Of a stretch of DNA of 64,000 nt, positions 24,815 to 37,190 are shown one piece after another. Numbering within the stretch: position 1 is the stretch's first letter; the number at the start of each line of letters is the position of its first letter. Both the position numbers and the translations under genes were made by a program. The notes under the pieces are model-generated. The model was not told where the DNA came from. It saw only the letters and a program-made list of their open reading frames with translations, and did not search any database. Source of the stretch: Sternotherus odoratus (lineage: Eukaryota; Chordata; Testudines; Kinosternidae). Location: positions 39,334,319 through 39,398,318 of the forward strand of contig JAVMKO010000006.1 in NCBI GenBank assembly GCA_032164245.1. The letters are read 5' to 3'.

Positions 24815-26852
24815 GTAATTAGACATTAATCATGCTTTTTTATATGCTACTACTAATATAACTATGGAATTGCCAGTCATGGCTCAGTGATGATGGTTGA
24901 CTTTTGCCTTAAGGCTGGAATTCAGACTCTGTGTACGTAAAATATAGTATATTCTCCCAGAAATTACAGCATTTATATTTGGGAATAGAAGATATTTTAC
25001 AGAATTTACAAGTAAAGCTGTTAGAGTTCATATTAATTTTAAAATTCTCCATTAATAAACTTAGCACCATGTCAGACCTTTTCTTCTTGTCCCTAAAGAT
25101 CCTAATACCAGAGTATTGTACTTTTCAAACTTTTTATATAATTAACGTATTGAAAACTTGTGCATAAACTACATTTGAAGACTGCTTTAGGATTATCATT
25201 TTGTATTGTTACCAAGAATAATTTAAAGTGCATTCTTTAGGAGTAGCACATAATTCTTCTTTAATTCTTTGAAGATTGCCTTTTTTCAAAATGATTGCCA
25301 TCTCCTGTTGTTCTGAGTGGGCCTCAGGCTCTTAGCATAGATGGCCTCTGCTTTCATTCCACTACTCCTCAGTGCTCCTTTCTGCCTCCTCATAACATAG
25401 TGGATTACCATGCCCTAAGGGCAGTTTGGCTCTACTTCTATTGGGAACAATGAAGGGCAATGGCCATTTTTGAAAAGGCATCTCAACTTGGGGCAGTATG
25501 TGGCTGATTGTGATTCTCTTGTCCTTGGTCAGTTGGCTCTGGTGAAAAGCAGAGCAGTAGGGGACCTATTTTAACTTCTGCCACTATCATAAGCTCCATC
25601 AGGCCTCTCAGCAGCGGAAGATCGTAGAGTTGCTCTGCTCCACCACACCTACTCCTTCCTCTTCCCACACCTCCGATCCAAAACACACATGAGATGTCAT
25701 CTCCCTCCCCTTACGCTAATAATAGAACCCTTATGCTGGGGCTGGACAGCACCTGATGTAGGGCACAGCCACCACCAAGTTTACACTGCCAGGTGGTTCC
25801 TCTATTTAAGGAAATTTCTTCTCAAGATATAGTCCCAGATTTAGATGAGAGAACATAAATACTAAAATCTCCTAATCGTCATGTGTTTATTGCATGATAT
25901 CACTATGGGGCAAAGTTAAGATTATTGCTGTGAAATGAGTATTATACTTGTGTCTTATAGCTTCAGAAATCACTTTAGGGGTTTTCTTTGTCACATTGAT
26001 AAAGACTTTTTTTTTAACATATTTAAAGTATTTTAAAGAATTTTGTTGCTGTTTGTTTGAACTCGGTTGTTTTATTTATTTCACCATGGCCATTTGCTTA
26101 GGTTTTTAAACTATAAATAATTTGAATTGTGTTTTGAGATAGCTGTTTGACATGAGCTTACCATTATTATTGAACTAGTGGTCTGATCTGTGTTTGAAAG
26201 CTTGGGGTGTTTTTGGGGTAATGGACATTGTAAAAATAGCTACTAGAGGAAGATGGGTGTGTAGTTGAGTGAAGATGTGTGAAATAGTTGTTGACATGGG
26301 AACGCATTTGGATAACCTTCAATTAATATATGGTGCCGTATAGTTATAGTAGCAGATTATAAAGGAAGAATAACAATATTTATAAAGTAGTAAAGGCAAT
26401 TCAGACAGTTTACTCTTGCGTGATGTTTTATTCTCTTTACCATGGGGCTCAAGTGCGGCCATTCCGCTAGCCCCACTTGTGTGTCATTGATCTGTCATTT
26501 TAAAATAATTTGTTTGTAAATAAAACTTTGCAAAATCATGGAAATTTATCAGCGCAGGCATATCTATTCACCCACCTATCACAATGATGATAATGAAAAG
26601 CTATTTATATTGATAATCCTTGGAAAGAATATAAATTGGGGTCTCAGCAAATATAGCTTTCACCTACAATATGAAATTTAGGCATACAGTAGATTCTAAG
26701 TAACTTGAATGTGGTGGTGTTGCCTAAGGTTGATTACCTGCATGGTTAAATTAGAAAGAGAGACTAAAGCAGGAAAACAAAATACAGTAGGAAATGTAAA
26801 GCAGCAGGCTGCTATTTTAAGTGAATTGTAACTAAAAATACTGTTGTTACAG
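24815..26852. other. RALGAPA1 intron D-E
   Basis: This 2-kb phase-0 intron has a somewhat more GC-rich middle (25290-25760) with chance open frames on both strands. No repeat family, RNA gene or regulatory motif is recognisable. Confidence 0.7.
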
Positions 26853-26984
26853 TTGGTGGTTTCTTTACTTCTCTGTTTATTGGACTGGATAATGGCCTTG
26901 CCTTTAAAGACCTTACTGCAACCCCTTCACACCGCAGGAGCTGAAAATAAGACCGAACAATCTGTTCTTAATTGTGTATATAAG
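26853..26984 (+). CDS. RALGAPA1: RALGAPA1 exon E
   Basis: This 132-nt exon of 44 whole codons reads [20 protein letters not shown] and then [20 protein letters not shown] ending CVYK. The acceptor is TGTTACAG and the donor GTACTT. It is phase 0 on both sides. The amphipathic leucine-rich start is a helix of the alpha-1 scaffold region; the motif [14 protein letters not shown] is highly characteristic of RalGAP alpha proteins. Confidence 0.94.
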
Positions 26985-27805
26985 GTACTTGTGCTTTACA
27001 TTGTTTTGTTTTTAATAAAAAGTTGTAAAGCTAGAGGTGGTGTCAGTTATGGAAAATGAAGACAAAACCCTTCTGTTCATTTGACTCAAATTCTGTGACT
27101 GTACTATGTTCTTCTGCTTGTAAACTTATGCATTTTACCCAGAACTACTTAGTCTTCGGATGTATCCTAAGCAGTTAGTTTTGCCTCATTTTATGATGTT
27201 TGATCTAAAGAAGCTTAATAATTCATATAGTGCTATAAATAATGTTGGTCCAAGAGAAGGCCAGTGCCAAGCAAATAGAACACTACCCCAAAGAGTTTAC
27301 GGTTCAGGGGCAGTGGTGAAGGTCAACCCTACAAACAAGACAATGTTTGTAAGATTGGAATGTCACCCTTATTGATTGAATTATTTTAACCTTTGTTTGT
27401 TTAATTTGCTTAATGCAAACATATGGTTAGTGCCATTAAGTACAAAACAAAGATGGACTTTACCCCACTCCCCTCACCCCCAAACTTACATTTGAAATGT
27501 AGATACATAGAGAATACGAAATCTAGAGGTAGAGGTTGCTTAATGGTTTACTATAAAATATATTTTCTGTATTTTTATTACCTAGCCCTTTTACACATGC
27601 TGCGGTTTTTACTAACCCTCCTTAAATATAGCACTTGGAGTTCAGATCCATGAACGTACAATGTCTAAAACTATCCCATTTTTATTTTAATTTTACCCTG
27701 TTCAGTGGGTTTCATTGTTTGGTGGTAGGTTTTCTGTTTTTTACAAATTAATCAGAAAATGAAGTAAAGTTGGTAATCTGTCTTGAAATCCTGGTCTTGT
27801 TCTAG
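26985..27805. other. RALGAPA1 intron E-F
   Basis: This phase-0 intron of 821 bases holds nothing recognisable apart from ordinary AT-rich sequence. Confidence 0.75.
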
Positions 27806-28030
<225 letters not shown>

Positions 28031-31000
28031 TAGACAGTCTCTTGATTTCCACTACTGAAGTGTGTGTCTACATAATGAATTTTAAATTATATGCAATGTC
28101 ATTTTAGACAATATGTAGTGTTCATCAATATAGAATGAAACAGTGCAATTTTGAGCAATTACAACTCAGTTAACTAAAATAAATAGATCCTTTACAACAT
28201 AGAAATCCATCTTATATGGATCCTTCTGTTCATGTGTATTAAAAGTGCAAAATACTGCAATGTGATGTGTAAATGTTTTACTTATCATTTTGTTTTAGGT
28301 AAATAAGTGCACTTAAGTCTTAATTTTGCTCTTTTTTTTTATAATTTTGTTTTTTTATGATCTTCCTAATGTAATTTTGTAATATCACTTAACTGACATG
28401 ACAGAATTTGAAAGACTGTTGAAAGTTTTCTATATTTAAAAACAGATTATTGAAACCTATCATAATTCATTATATGCCTATTTTATACATTTTTAAAAAA
28501 ATAGTTATTTACTACAATACAGTTTTATGTCGTCCACTTCAAACCTTATCAGAGTCCGGAATTAAGAACATTTTCTTCTGAAATAAAGACAGCAGACACG
28601 AGAAACTAAGATTTAAAGTAATGACACATTTCTTGTAAAATGTATCTATCAAATGGCCTCAATGGAAAGAAAATTGAAAAAGATGAGTTTAATATTGACA
28701 CCAAATACTCTATGTAGTGCTATTCTCCCTCCATATTAAGTTGTTCCCTTTAGGCTTCCTTAAAGGTATTAAGAGCCAGATAAATGCAGAACCTTTTTGT
28801 AGCAGCTGTGTGCTAACAGCAGGTGATTTTGTGGTCTGTAGTGACTACGTGCTGTTTTTTTATGTGGGGAAAATGGCTAATCATTGTGCCCTTGTCTAAG
28901 GCATGCTTCATCATCCTCAAGTACTTTTTTGGCCAAAGAATTCTAAACATAGAGCTGTCCCCTAATAAGCTCAGTATTGGATTGAACAAGTCTGATTTGA
29001 GAACTATTGGCAGGAGGAGCTGTAATTATTAAATTTACTGAAGAATGAAGCAAGGTACTGTATTTGGCTTTTTGTCAAATGGCAGTGGTCTTATTAGCAA
29101 AAAGTAATCATCTGCAGGGTCAGAATAAAAGCAGCTTTGAAGGATTCATTCTGTCCTAATTACAGTTTCACCTATACGTGTTATGTAAAGCTAATATTTA
29201 AAGCATTTGCCAGAATTAACTTCCACTGCATGTTCTATTACAGTGTAGTGAATTGCAGCAGCTTTTTATGCCTTGCATCTTTTGTATGCTATAATAATCT
29301 GTAATTATGGGTTTGCAGCAAATGCTGTGTGGCTTGTTTAATCTGACAATCTGAAAAGACAACCCTGAATAGATTTTTTTTAAATGAATGCCAGTTGCAC
29401 AAAGCCTGAGCATCGATTTCTTCATTTTGCATTTCCTCACATGATTGGTTCTTTTATGATTTCTTGTTAAATTTCTAAATAAAGGTAATTCCACGTGTTC
29501 CTTATGTCTCCTTAACTGAGATGTGGTAACCTTATATGTTTTCTTTAAAGTTTCAAGGCTTTGTAAATCTGAGTCGGCTAGGCTACCAAATGTAATCGAC
29601 AAACCATAACACAGATTTAATTGCTGCCCTGGCACTTCTTGCCTGTGCCATCACCCAAGGAACAGTACCAAGCACTGTTTTATCCATTCCATGGCATATT
29701 CTCTTACTTGCCTTGTGGTGGGTGTGATAGAAGCAAAATTGATGGATTAGAGTAGTCCGAAGCCAGATCAAATAGGGGCCAAGTAGTGCATCTCAGCTGC
29801 AAAGGAGCATGCTGATTGGCTATATTTGGAGCAGAAGCACACTATTTGAACTTCCGTGAAGTCAAACCACACCGCACTCACTAGACATAGGCTTTGCAGC
29901 GTATGGATGCTTTCATACAAACCCGTTGGGGGCATAGATAGGTATAATGGGCAGGTGTATTAGTGATGAAAGTGTTCAAGGGGAGGGAGAGTGTGTGCCA
30001 AACTCTACTTAGGATGAACGCTCATTCATGAGTCTGTTGGATCAGATAAGCAGTTGTCATGTGTTTAGCATTTTAATGGTAGGGTAGTCTTTGCATGTTG
30101 TGCAGGTATGATTGGGAGACTGCACATATTACTTCTCCCATTGTGCAGGCACAAGTCCACCACTAAGGGACTTGTGGAGGCTTACCGACAGACCAATCCT
30201 CTACATGTTGGTATGCACTAGAGTCAGCATCTGTCCAGAGGCTGATACAGGCATCCCAATGAGGGAGCAGGTAAAGTCTTGTTGAATTCCCTAGGAAGCG
30301 GGCAAGAGTAGGGATTAAGGAGGTATATAGAATTTGTAAATCTGTCTCCATGTCCTCCCTTCCATGTGTCTGTGGCAAAGTGATAGTATACCTGACCTTT
30401 ACAAGGAACAGTTCTGAAATTAAATGAAAAAGTATATTAGACTTTTGTTTAAATACCACTGAAATTACAAGATACAAATCTATTTAAAATAAAAAAGTAG
30501 GAAGGCTTTTCCTGTACTGTATTAGCAAAGCTTGCAAAGTTAAATAAATTTGTATTATTTTCCCAGTTTGTAGAATTCTAAATATTAAAACTGGGGAGAA
30601 AAATCTGTTACTTTACCTAGTCCTGATCTTTCAACTGTTTGTTGCAGGATTGTTTCCTGTAACAAGTGTGTAAAAGAAATATGTATTTAGGCTGAGACGA
30701 AAAAAAAAACCTCACCATGCTAAATATTTCATAGCTATTGCAGTGTTGCTTGCTGGCAAAATCAGATAATTGTATAAAACCTTTAACGGGGGGACTTCTT
30801 CCAAAGCTGCAGGTAAAATCATTCTCTTACAAAATTGCATCCAAAGACCCCACTTTTGGGATCTGTGTACTGTGTCCCCTGAACCTCAGACCTTCTTACA
30901 GGCTGGTGCCTGGGACATGAGGCTGAGAGCCACAGCGCACACAGAACTGTACTCCAGAGTCAAAATTATTAAGATGCCCTGCTGTTCATTATTCTGGAAT

Positions 31001-32284
31001 GTTTTTCTATTCTTCATATTCCTCTCAACAAATATTCAGCCTTCTGTATATATCTTTCCTTGTAGACTTAGGTTCTAAAATTAACTAAAGGTTTCCTCAA
31101 CTATTTGTTCAGTTTTTACTTTTATTGAAAATTAATAAAATAGAAATTATTTTTCCCTTAAAGTCTTGTCACGATCTGCTATTATAGTTGAAGGTGACGT
31201 GTATCTTTTCTGGGGGTGAGGGGAGAGAAAGCCCTTAATTCACTTCAGACAGGCTGCAGTTAGACCAGAACAACTTCTGCTTAGCATGCAAGGGAAAGGA
31301 TATATCTTTTCACTGTGTACAGCTAGCCTGTGTCTTTATCTGTGCCGGAGGTTCAAAGGGAGTAGGAGAGACACTCAGTCATTATTTTCCCACTCAGCTG
31401 CACCACTGCAATGGTGATAAGCCCACACGGCCATCTGCTGATACAAGACTTATCAAAGCATCATAAAGAGGACAAGGAATCCTCCATTCCATGTATTGTC
31501 TTAGGTTCTGCAGCCTCTGTTAGATCATTGGTGAAAGACCATCAGCCTTTCCATAAAAAAAGGAATCTCAGAGTCAAAATAACCAGGGTAATCTTCTCCT
31601 GGCAAACTACCAAGTGATCATGAGCAAGTATGATTATAATCACTGAATGAAATGCTGCCTGCTATAGAGCCATAAATACATAGAACAAAAAGGTGTTCCC
31701 TTGGCATAATATACACTTAATGTGGCATTTTAAGTTGACACTGTGACTCAGCCTGTAGTAGTTGTAGTAATGCTGTGGAGGTTCTCATGGTTACATACTT
31801 TGGTCTATTCATGAAAGAGAGGGCAAGATACTGGATTTGTGCTTAAAGGATCCTCATTTGTTTAACAGTAGACTAATGCTAAACAAGGAGACTGAAGGAA
31901 ACCATATCATGGCATCCAACCACTTTACTGTTCTTGGGGTCATTCACAATATTCAGGGGATCATCAACAGTCATCCTTTCAGCCATAGTAGAAGACAGGT
32001 TTCTTTAATAACATCATGATACTTACATTTAAATTGTAAATTTTATCCAGTGATCTCAAAACAATTTAGTCTCTGCTACTTCTTCTAATAAGGGATCCTA
32101 GAGGGAACCAGTCAGAACTGCTGTGTGGATCTCCTTAATAAAGACTGTTGGGTTCAATAGATTTAGTTTTCCCCAGCATAACATACGATCACTTTATACG
32201 TCCGGTTCCTTGGTACCATAGAGAAGGGCTATAGCCTGACATTATTATTTTTTGTGTTGTTTGATATTTATATTTACATTTTTC

Positions 32285-32510
32285 CATGGTACTTGTCTCA
32301 GCATCTTACCAACATTAATGAATTTATCCTTACAGAAACTTTGTGAGGTTGGAAAATATTTCCATTTTACAGATAAGGCTCAGAGAGATGTTTGGCTCAG
32401 TCCAGCTCCCTTTTGAAATGAAGGGCATGATTCAAACAGGAAGTCTGAGAGAGAGCTGGGAATAGCACTTCTAAATCCCAGTCCAGTGCTATACTCACTA
32501 CATCACCTTT
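32285..32510 (+). repeat. MIR-type SINE
   Basis: Words such as ACTTTGTGAGGTTGG and CCATTTTACAGATAAGGCTCAGAGA match the central part of the MIR/CORE SINE family. The copy is old and diverged. Confidence 0.6.
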
Positions 32511-33060
32511 TGTCTCCACAAGACCTTTGTATTGCATCCTCCTCCATATTGCTTTAAGGGGCCTTTTCTTATGAGTTTGAGGTAGGAAATTGCCTCCCTT
32601 CTGGAAATGGGAGCAGTAGAACGCATACAGTTCCTTCATATTAGCAAGAGTTGTTTACTTTCAGTATTCTCTTATTCTAAAGAAGTCTGGAGTCCTTTCT
32701 GCACCAGTTAACTATGTGAAAAAGTTCAACAAATTTCTCATGAGGATCAGATTTTGGGTGGTGACTATAAAAATTAAATCTGTGTCCCATCTACAAGTTA
32801 TTCCCTCCTGTACTACTTCCCTTTTCTGGGCACCATGAAATTGGCTTGCCAGTTCTGATATTCCTAGTTCTTGATTTGGCACCTCCTCTGTTCCTGAGAA
32901 TCATGTCCAGTCTTTTCTCCCAGAAAGAATGGTGAGTGTTAAATTTGGATTTTGTCTTTGGTTTTTTTGTCAAATTCTCCCACAGTTGCTGTAGTACTGG
33001 TGCAATTTCACTGGTATTAACAATAGTGAAAGTGGCAGTGTAAACCACATGGCAGATCTG

Positions 33061-33514
33061 AAGAATCAGAGAGGTAGCCGTGTTAGTCTGGAATAGCAGA
33101 GGAAACAAAATCTTGTGGCACCTTAAAGACTAACTATAAAGTTTTGAAGCATGAGCTTTCGTGGGCTAATACCCACTTCGTCGGATGCAAGCAGTGGAAA
33201 TGTTTAGAGGCAGGTCTGGGAAAGTAGGTAAGAACCAGGTGGGAGGTGAAAAGGTTAGTCCAAATAAGCTGAACCAGTTTGTTATCTCCGATCAGGGAGT
33301 GTGGATTATTCTTCTAGCATTTGAATGGGGTGTGTGAACATGGAGAGAGGAGAAACAATGTCTGTAATGAGCCAGCCATTCTAGATCTTTGTTCAGTCCT
33401 AGAAGGTGTGTGCTGAATTTGCAAATGAATTGAAGTTCTGCAGTTTCCCTTTGTAGTCTGGTCTTGAAGTGTTTTTGCTGCAGGATGGTGACTTTTAAAT
33501 CTGCTAATGTGTGT
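33061..33514 (-). mobile_element. Penelope-like element, short 5'-truncated copy
   Basis: A 454-bp insertion is flanked by a perfect 13-bp duplication CATGGCAGATCTG (33048-33060 and 33515-33527). It holds the 3' end (GTAGCCGTGTTAGTCTGG on the + strand), a degenerate hammerhead-like segment (33157-33184) and the C-terminal part of the GIY-YIG protein on the - strand, including LKTRLQRETAELQFICKFST-like residues around 33400-33480. Only the tail was copied, as expected of target-primed insertion. Confidence 0.85.
33157..33184 (-). ncRNA. Degenerate hammerhead-like segment
   Basis: On the - strand the order is CCGACGA, A, GTGGG, loop, CCCAC, GAAA. The stem II pairing and GAAA box are kept, but the first core box differs from CTGATGA at two positions, so catalysis is unlikely. 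Confidence 0.5.
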
Positions 33515-33609
33515 CATGGCAGATCTGGGGGCTCATCAGTTTGAAATGAGAGAGAAAAAAGATTTGGGATATTAGTAGATCACAGTTTAAGAGCAATCAA
33601 TTTTATGTG

Positions 33610-33660
33610 GCTCTATACCTCCTTCCCCCACATGGGCAGAGGGGGAAGGAGGTATAGAGC
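33610..33660. repeat. Perfect 20-bp inverted repeat with 11-base loop
   Basis: The left arm 33610-33629 (GCTCTATACCTCCTTCCCCC) and right arm 33641-33660 are exact reverse complements. The loop is ACATGGGCAGA. Confidence 0.95.
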
Positions 33661-36328
33661 TACAGGGGGAAAGAGGGATGGCTGAGTGGGGGTGGACAGA
33701 TACGTGTGGCCAGGGGTTGCATTGGGTTCAGGGGCAGATGTGCCTGACTGAATGGGAGAGGATAATGGTCAGCCAGGGTCTGCATGCAGGAAGTTCCCTA
33801 ACAGTTCTTCCCCTACCCCCCAAAATACCTGTTTCATACTTTTTCCCACTTATACCAATAATCTTTCAAGTTCACACCCAGACTCCTTCCCAGCAATTAC
33901 TTCCCTCTCCTTCAGCTCGTCCGTTATCCCCGACTCTCCCAAGCCTCTGCACTCCTTCTGAGAGGCACAGGAAATATGGTTCCATATTGTAGTTTAAATG
34001 AATTATTACGCAGAGTTCTGTATTAATAAGCCTACTAAGGAAAAACATTTTCTGAATCTTTGTTGTCTGTATTGTTACATACTTGCTCACAGGTGTTTTG
34101 AAATAAATTACTTAAAATAATTGAAACTGGTGTGATTATACTATGTTATTTTGAAAAATAAAATAGGCAGAATTTTGCAGAATGTGAAAATATTGTGCGC
34201 AGAATTTTTACTTTTTTGGTGCAGGATTTCCCCAAAAGTATGGTTAATGCTGTCTTTTATAAGTTTCACTTTCAGAGTCTCCCATTCATTTTCACTAGAA
34301 GACTTGTACAAACTTGCTTGCAAGTCCTTGCTACTTTTCAGCAGATGGCACTATAACTTAATTTCCTTGTATACTTTCCATAGCTGAGCATTGAATTCAA
34401 CTTAACTGATTGTTTTTAAAGTGTGTCGGTTTTCAACCAGGAAAGAGACTAGAGAAGCCGGAATATTTTTTTTTCTTGTTCTCTTTTCTACATTGTCAAA
34501 TACACTTCACATGTAATGGTACTATATTTTCAACTATTTTGAAATTATTTTATAAACATTAGCTAGCAGCTTGAATTTTGCCAATTTTTTGTTATGCAGT
34601 AGAATTTGTTAAATGTTTTAAATAGTTAACGTCTGGGTGATGGTGTTCAGTTATTCCAAATTCAGACTTTGCTTTTGTGAAGATTTGTGTAAATTAACAC
34701 AAAAGTAATTTTTTGATATTTTAAACATTGCTGTATTTATGCTTTCTATTGCACTCAGAAAACAGTTATATATCCGTATTTACTGTCAACAGAGCAAAAT
34801 GCACTCAATACTTTGCTAAATGCAGGCATTAAATTTTCAAACAAATTCATTATAGGTTATATATTTTACCCTTATTTTGCCAAAGTGCTCAAGAAACCAA
34901 CTTTTTATGTATATTGTTAAGCAATATTTATTGCTTAATATAAAAATTGCTGTAACTTATGTAGTGTAAAAGGAAATTGTTTGGTTTCCTCCAGTTTATC
35001 CTGTAAACTGCGCAAATACCTACATTTTTCATGGAAGGAGGTAGAGGCTAGAAATGATATAGGCAGTCCAATAGACTTCTTCTAAAAATCCAAAGAAACC
35101 CACACTTTCTAGTAATATTTTGCAATCATGTATAGACTAACTAATTGGGAAAAATGGGGGCTTGTTTCTTTTCTTTATCTAAGAGGAGGATCTGCAGGGA
35201 GCCCAGGTATGACTTGCATATTTAGCCCCTCTTGTGCAAGCTGTGGCTGAACAAATCTCTGCTCTGGCACACTTCCTATGCTCTGCTCCTAATATACTAA
35301 CTCCTTCCATTTACACTGTGGAGGGGATGGGGGGTGGGGAGGATAGGAAAGGCATTAGTAGTACCAGTGGAGAGCTCCCCTATCCAGGAAGAATCTTCCA
35401 CCAGTTATCGTCAACTGGCTTAAGGCCACTTTGCACTGTATGAGTATCACAAAGTGGACTTAGTGGACCAGAAAATCCAGCCCAGAATGTGGTTTAAAAA
35501 ATAATTCTTAGACATGCTTGGCTTGTGATAAAAATTATGAAATATTTGTTAAATTAATATAATTTCCATAAGAGAGAATTTTCTCCGTTACCTTTAGCAA
35601 GATGAAATTTAGACAGAATTGACGAGATTAATTTACCTCTTTTCCCTGCTGATTTTCCCAGATATTTTTCAGACTTAAATTTTTCATATGTACATATTTT
35701 TTCCTGTTTCAATGTGAGATTTTTATTTTCTGTTTTGCTACTGCTAGAGTTTGCTGTATATAAATAGCCTGAGCTTTGATCAATGTTTTCAAATGATCCA
35801 CTGTCGTTCTTAATTTAACCTGCAGCTTTATACTCCCTTGGGCAATTAGGGTGATTAGATTTTCATATTTTTTTTGTGCACACTTATAGCTGTGTTTTTC
35901 CTCATCAGAGTACTATTGTGCCAAAATATAAAAATCTGTTGCAATTTTGGATGATGGACTGCTTATCATGCAATAGCTTCCTCTTCAGCAGCAGCTTAAG
36001 ATCTGTTTTTAACAGTTTAAGAATCACTATTGTATATCTAAGTGGACCCAAGTTCTACATAAAAACTGTGGTGAGAAAATGGGCTAAGCTCTACAATTAT
36101 AGAATGTTTATTCTTTCTGTAACTGTGATTATTTTTCTTTTTTCTTCACACGTAGAACTAAAGTTCCTGGAAATCCATATTTTCCCTGGTTGTTTTAGGT
36201 GTGTCTTAGTCTCATAAAGCTCATTCTTTGTTGAACAATCTAGGCAATAAAAATCCAGAATAATTATTTACATCTCTATGTTGCTTCCCAAAAATTTAAT
36301 TTTAAATACAGTGTTCTTTGTCTTGCAG

Positions 36329-37190
36329 TAAAAACTCTCATGCAGCAAGGCTTAATCTCTGTTGCCGCTCGTACTGTGATAACACATCTGGTGAACCACT
36401 TAGGCCACTATCCGATGAGTGGAGGCCCTGCTATGCTAACCAGCCAAGTTTGTGAGAACAATGACAATCCTTATAGTGAAAGTCCTGAGCTTTCTCCTGA
36501 ACTTTTTGAGAGCCCAAACCTCCAGTTCTTTGTGTTAAACAATACTACTTTAGTCTCTTGTATACAAATCCAAGCAGAAGAGAATATGCCTGGAGGAGGA
36601 TTGTCTGCTGGACTTGCATCTGCTAATTCAAATGTCAGAATTATAGTTCGTGATCTGTCTGGTAAATACTCATGGGATTCTGCCATTCTGTATGGGCCAT
36701 CATCTTTGTGTGGATTATCAGAGCATACTTTTTTGGCACTTTCTGTATTTCATCAAGAGAAACCAGAAGATGCCCCATCATCTGATCATGTAGAGGATGT
36801 ATCTGTAAGGGATGGAATTGCACTTCAGGTAAAAAGGAAATTTAGAGAAACTGTGCCTACTTGGGATACAATTAGGGATGAAGAAGATGCTCTTGATGAG
36901 CTGTTACATTATTTAGGTGTCACTAGTCCTGAATGCTTACAGAGAGCAGGAGTCTCACTGAATATACCTGCTCCTCAACCTGTCTGCATCTCGGAGAAAC
37001 AGGAAAATGATGTCATCAATGCAATCCTTAAACAACACACAGAAGAGAGAGAATTTGTTGAAAAGCACTTCAGTGACTTAAATATGAAGGCTATGGAACA
37101 AGATGAGCCAACGCCACAAAAGCCCCAATCGGCATTTTTCTATTGCAGATTACTTCTCAGTATATTGGGAATGAATTCATGGGATAAAAG
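36329..37190 (+). CDS. RALGAPA1: RALGAPA1 exon G, large exon
   Basis: This 862-nt exon has an uninterrupted frame, entered in phase 1 and left in phase 2. It reads [20 protein letters not shown] near the start and [20 protein letters not shown] around 36880, ending [20 protein letters not shown] plus K. The acceptor is TCTTGCAG and the donor GTAAAA. The central part, around 36690-36830, is more divergent and probably disordered; the ends are highly conserved. ATG codons inside are not starts. This region links the helical scaffold to the Rap/Ran-GAP domain. The length and absence of stops make it the clearest coding segment of the window. Confidence 0.97.

Noticed and set aside
29216..29635. 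139-codon open frame on the - strand
   Set aside because: No recognisable domain, no matching exon context, biased composition; kept only as part of a possible conserved non-coding tract.
36340..36342. ATG near the start of exon G as a possible translation start
   Set aside because: The frame is open upstream to the acceptor and continues from exon F in correct phase, so this is an internal methionine.
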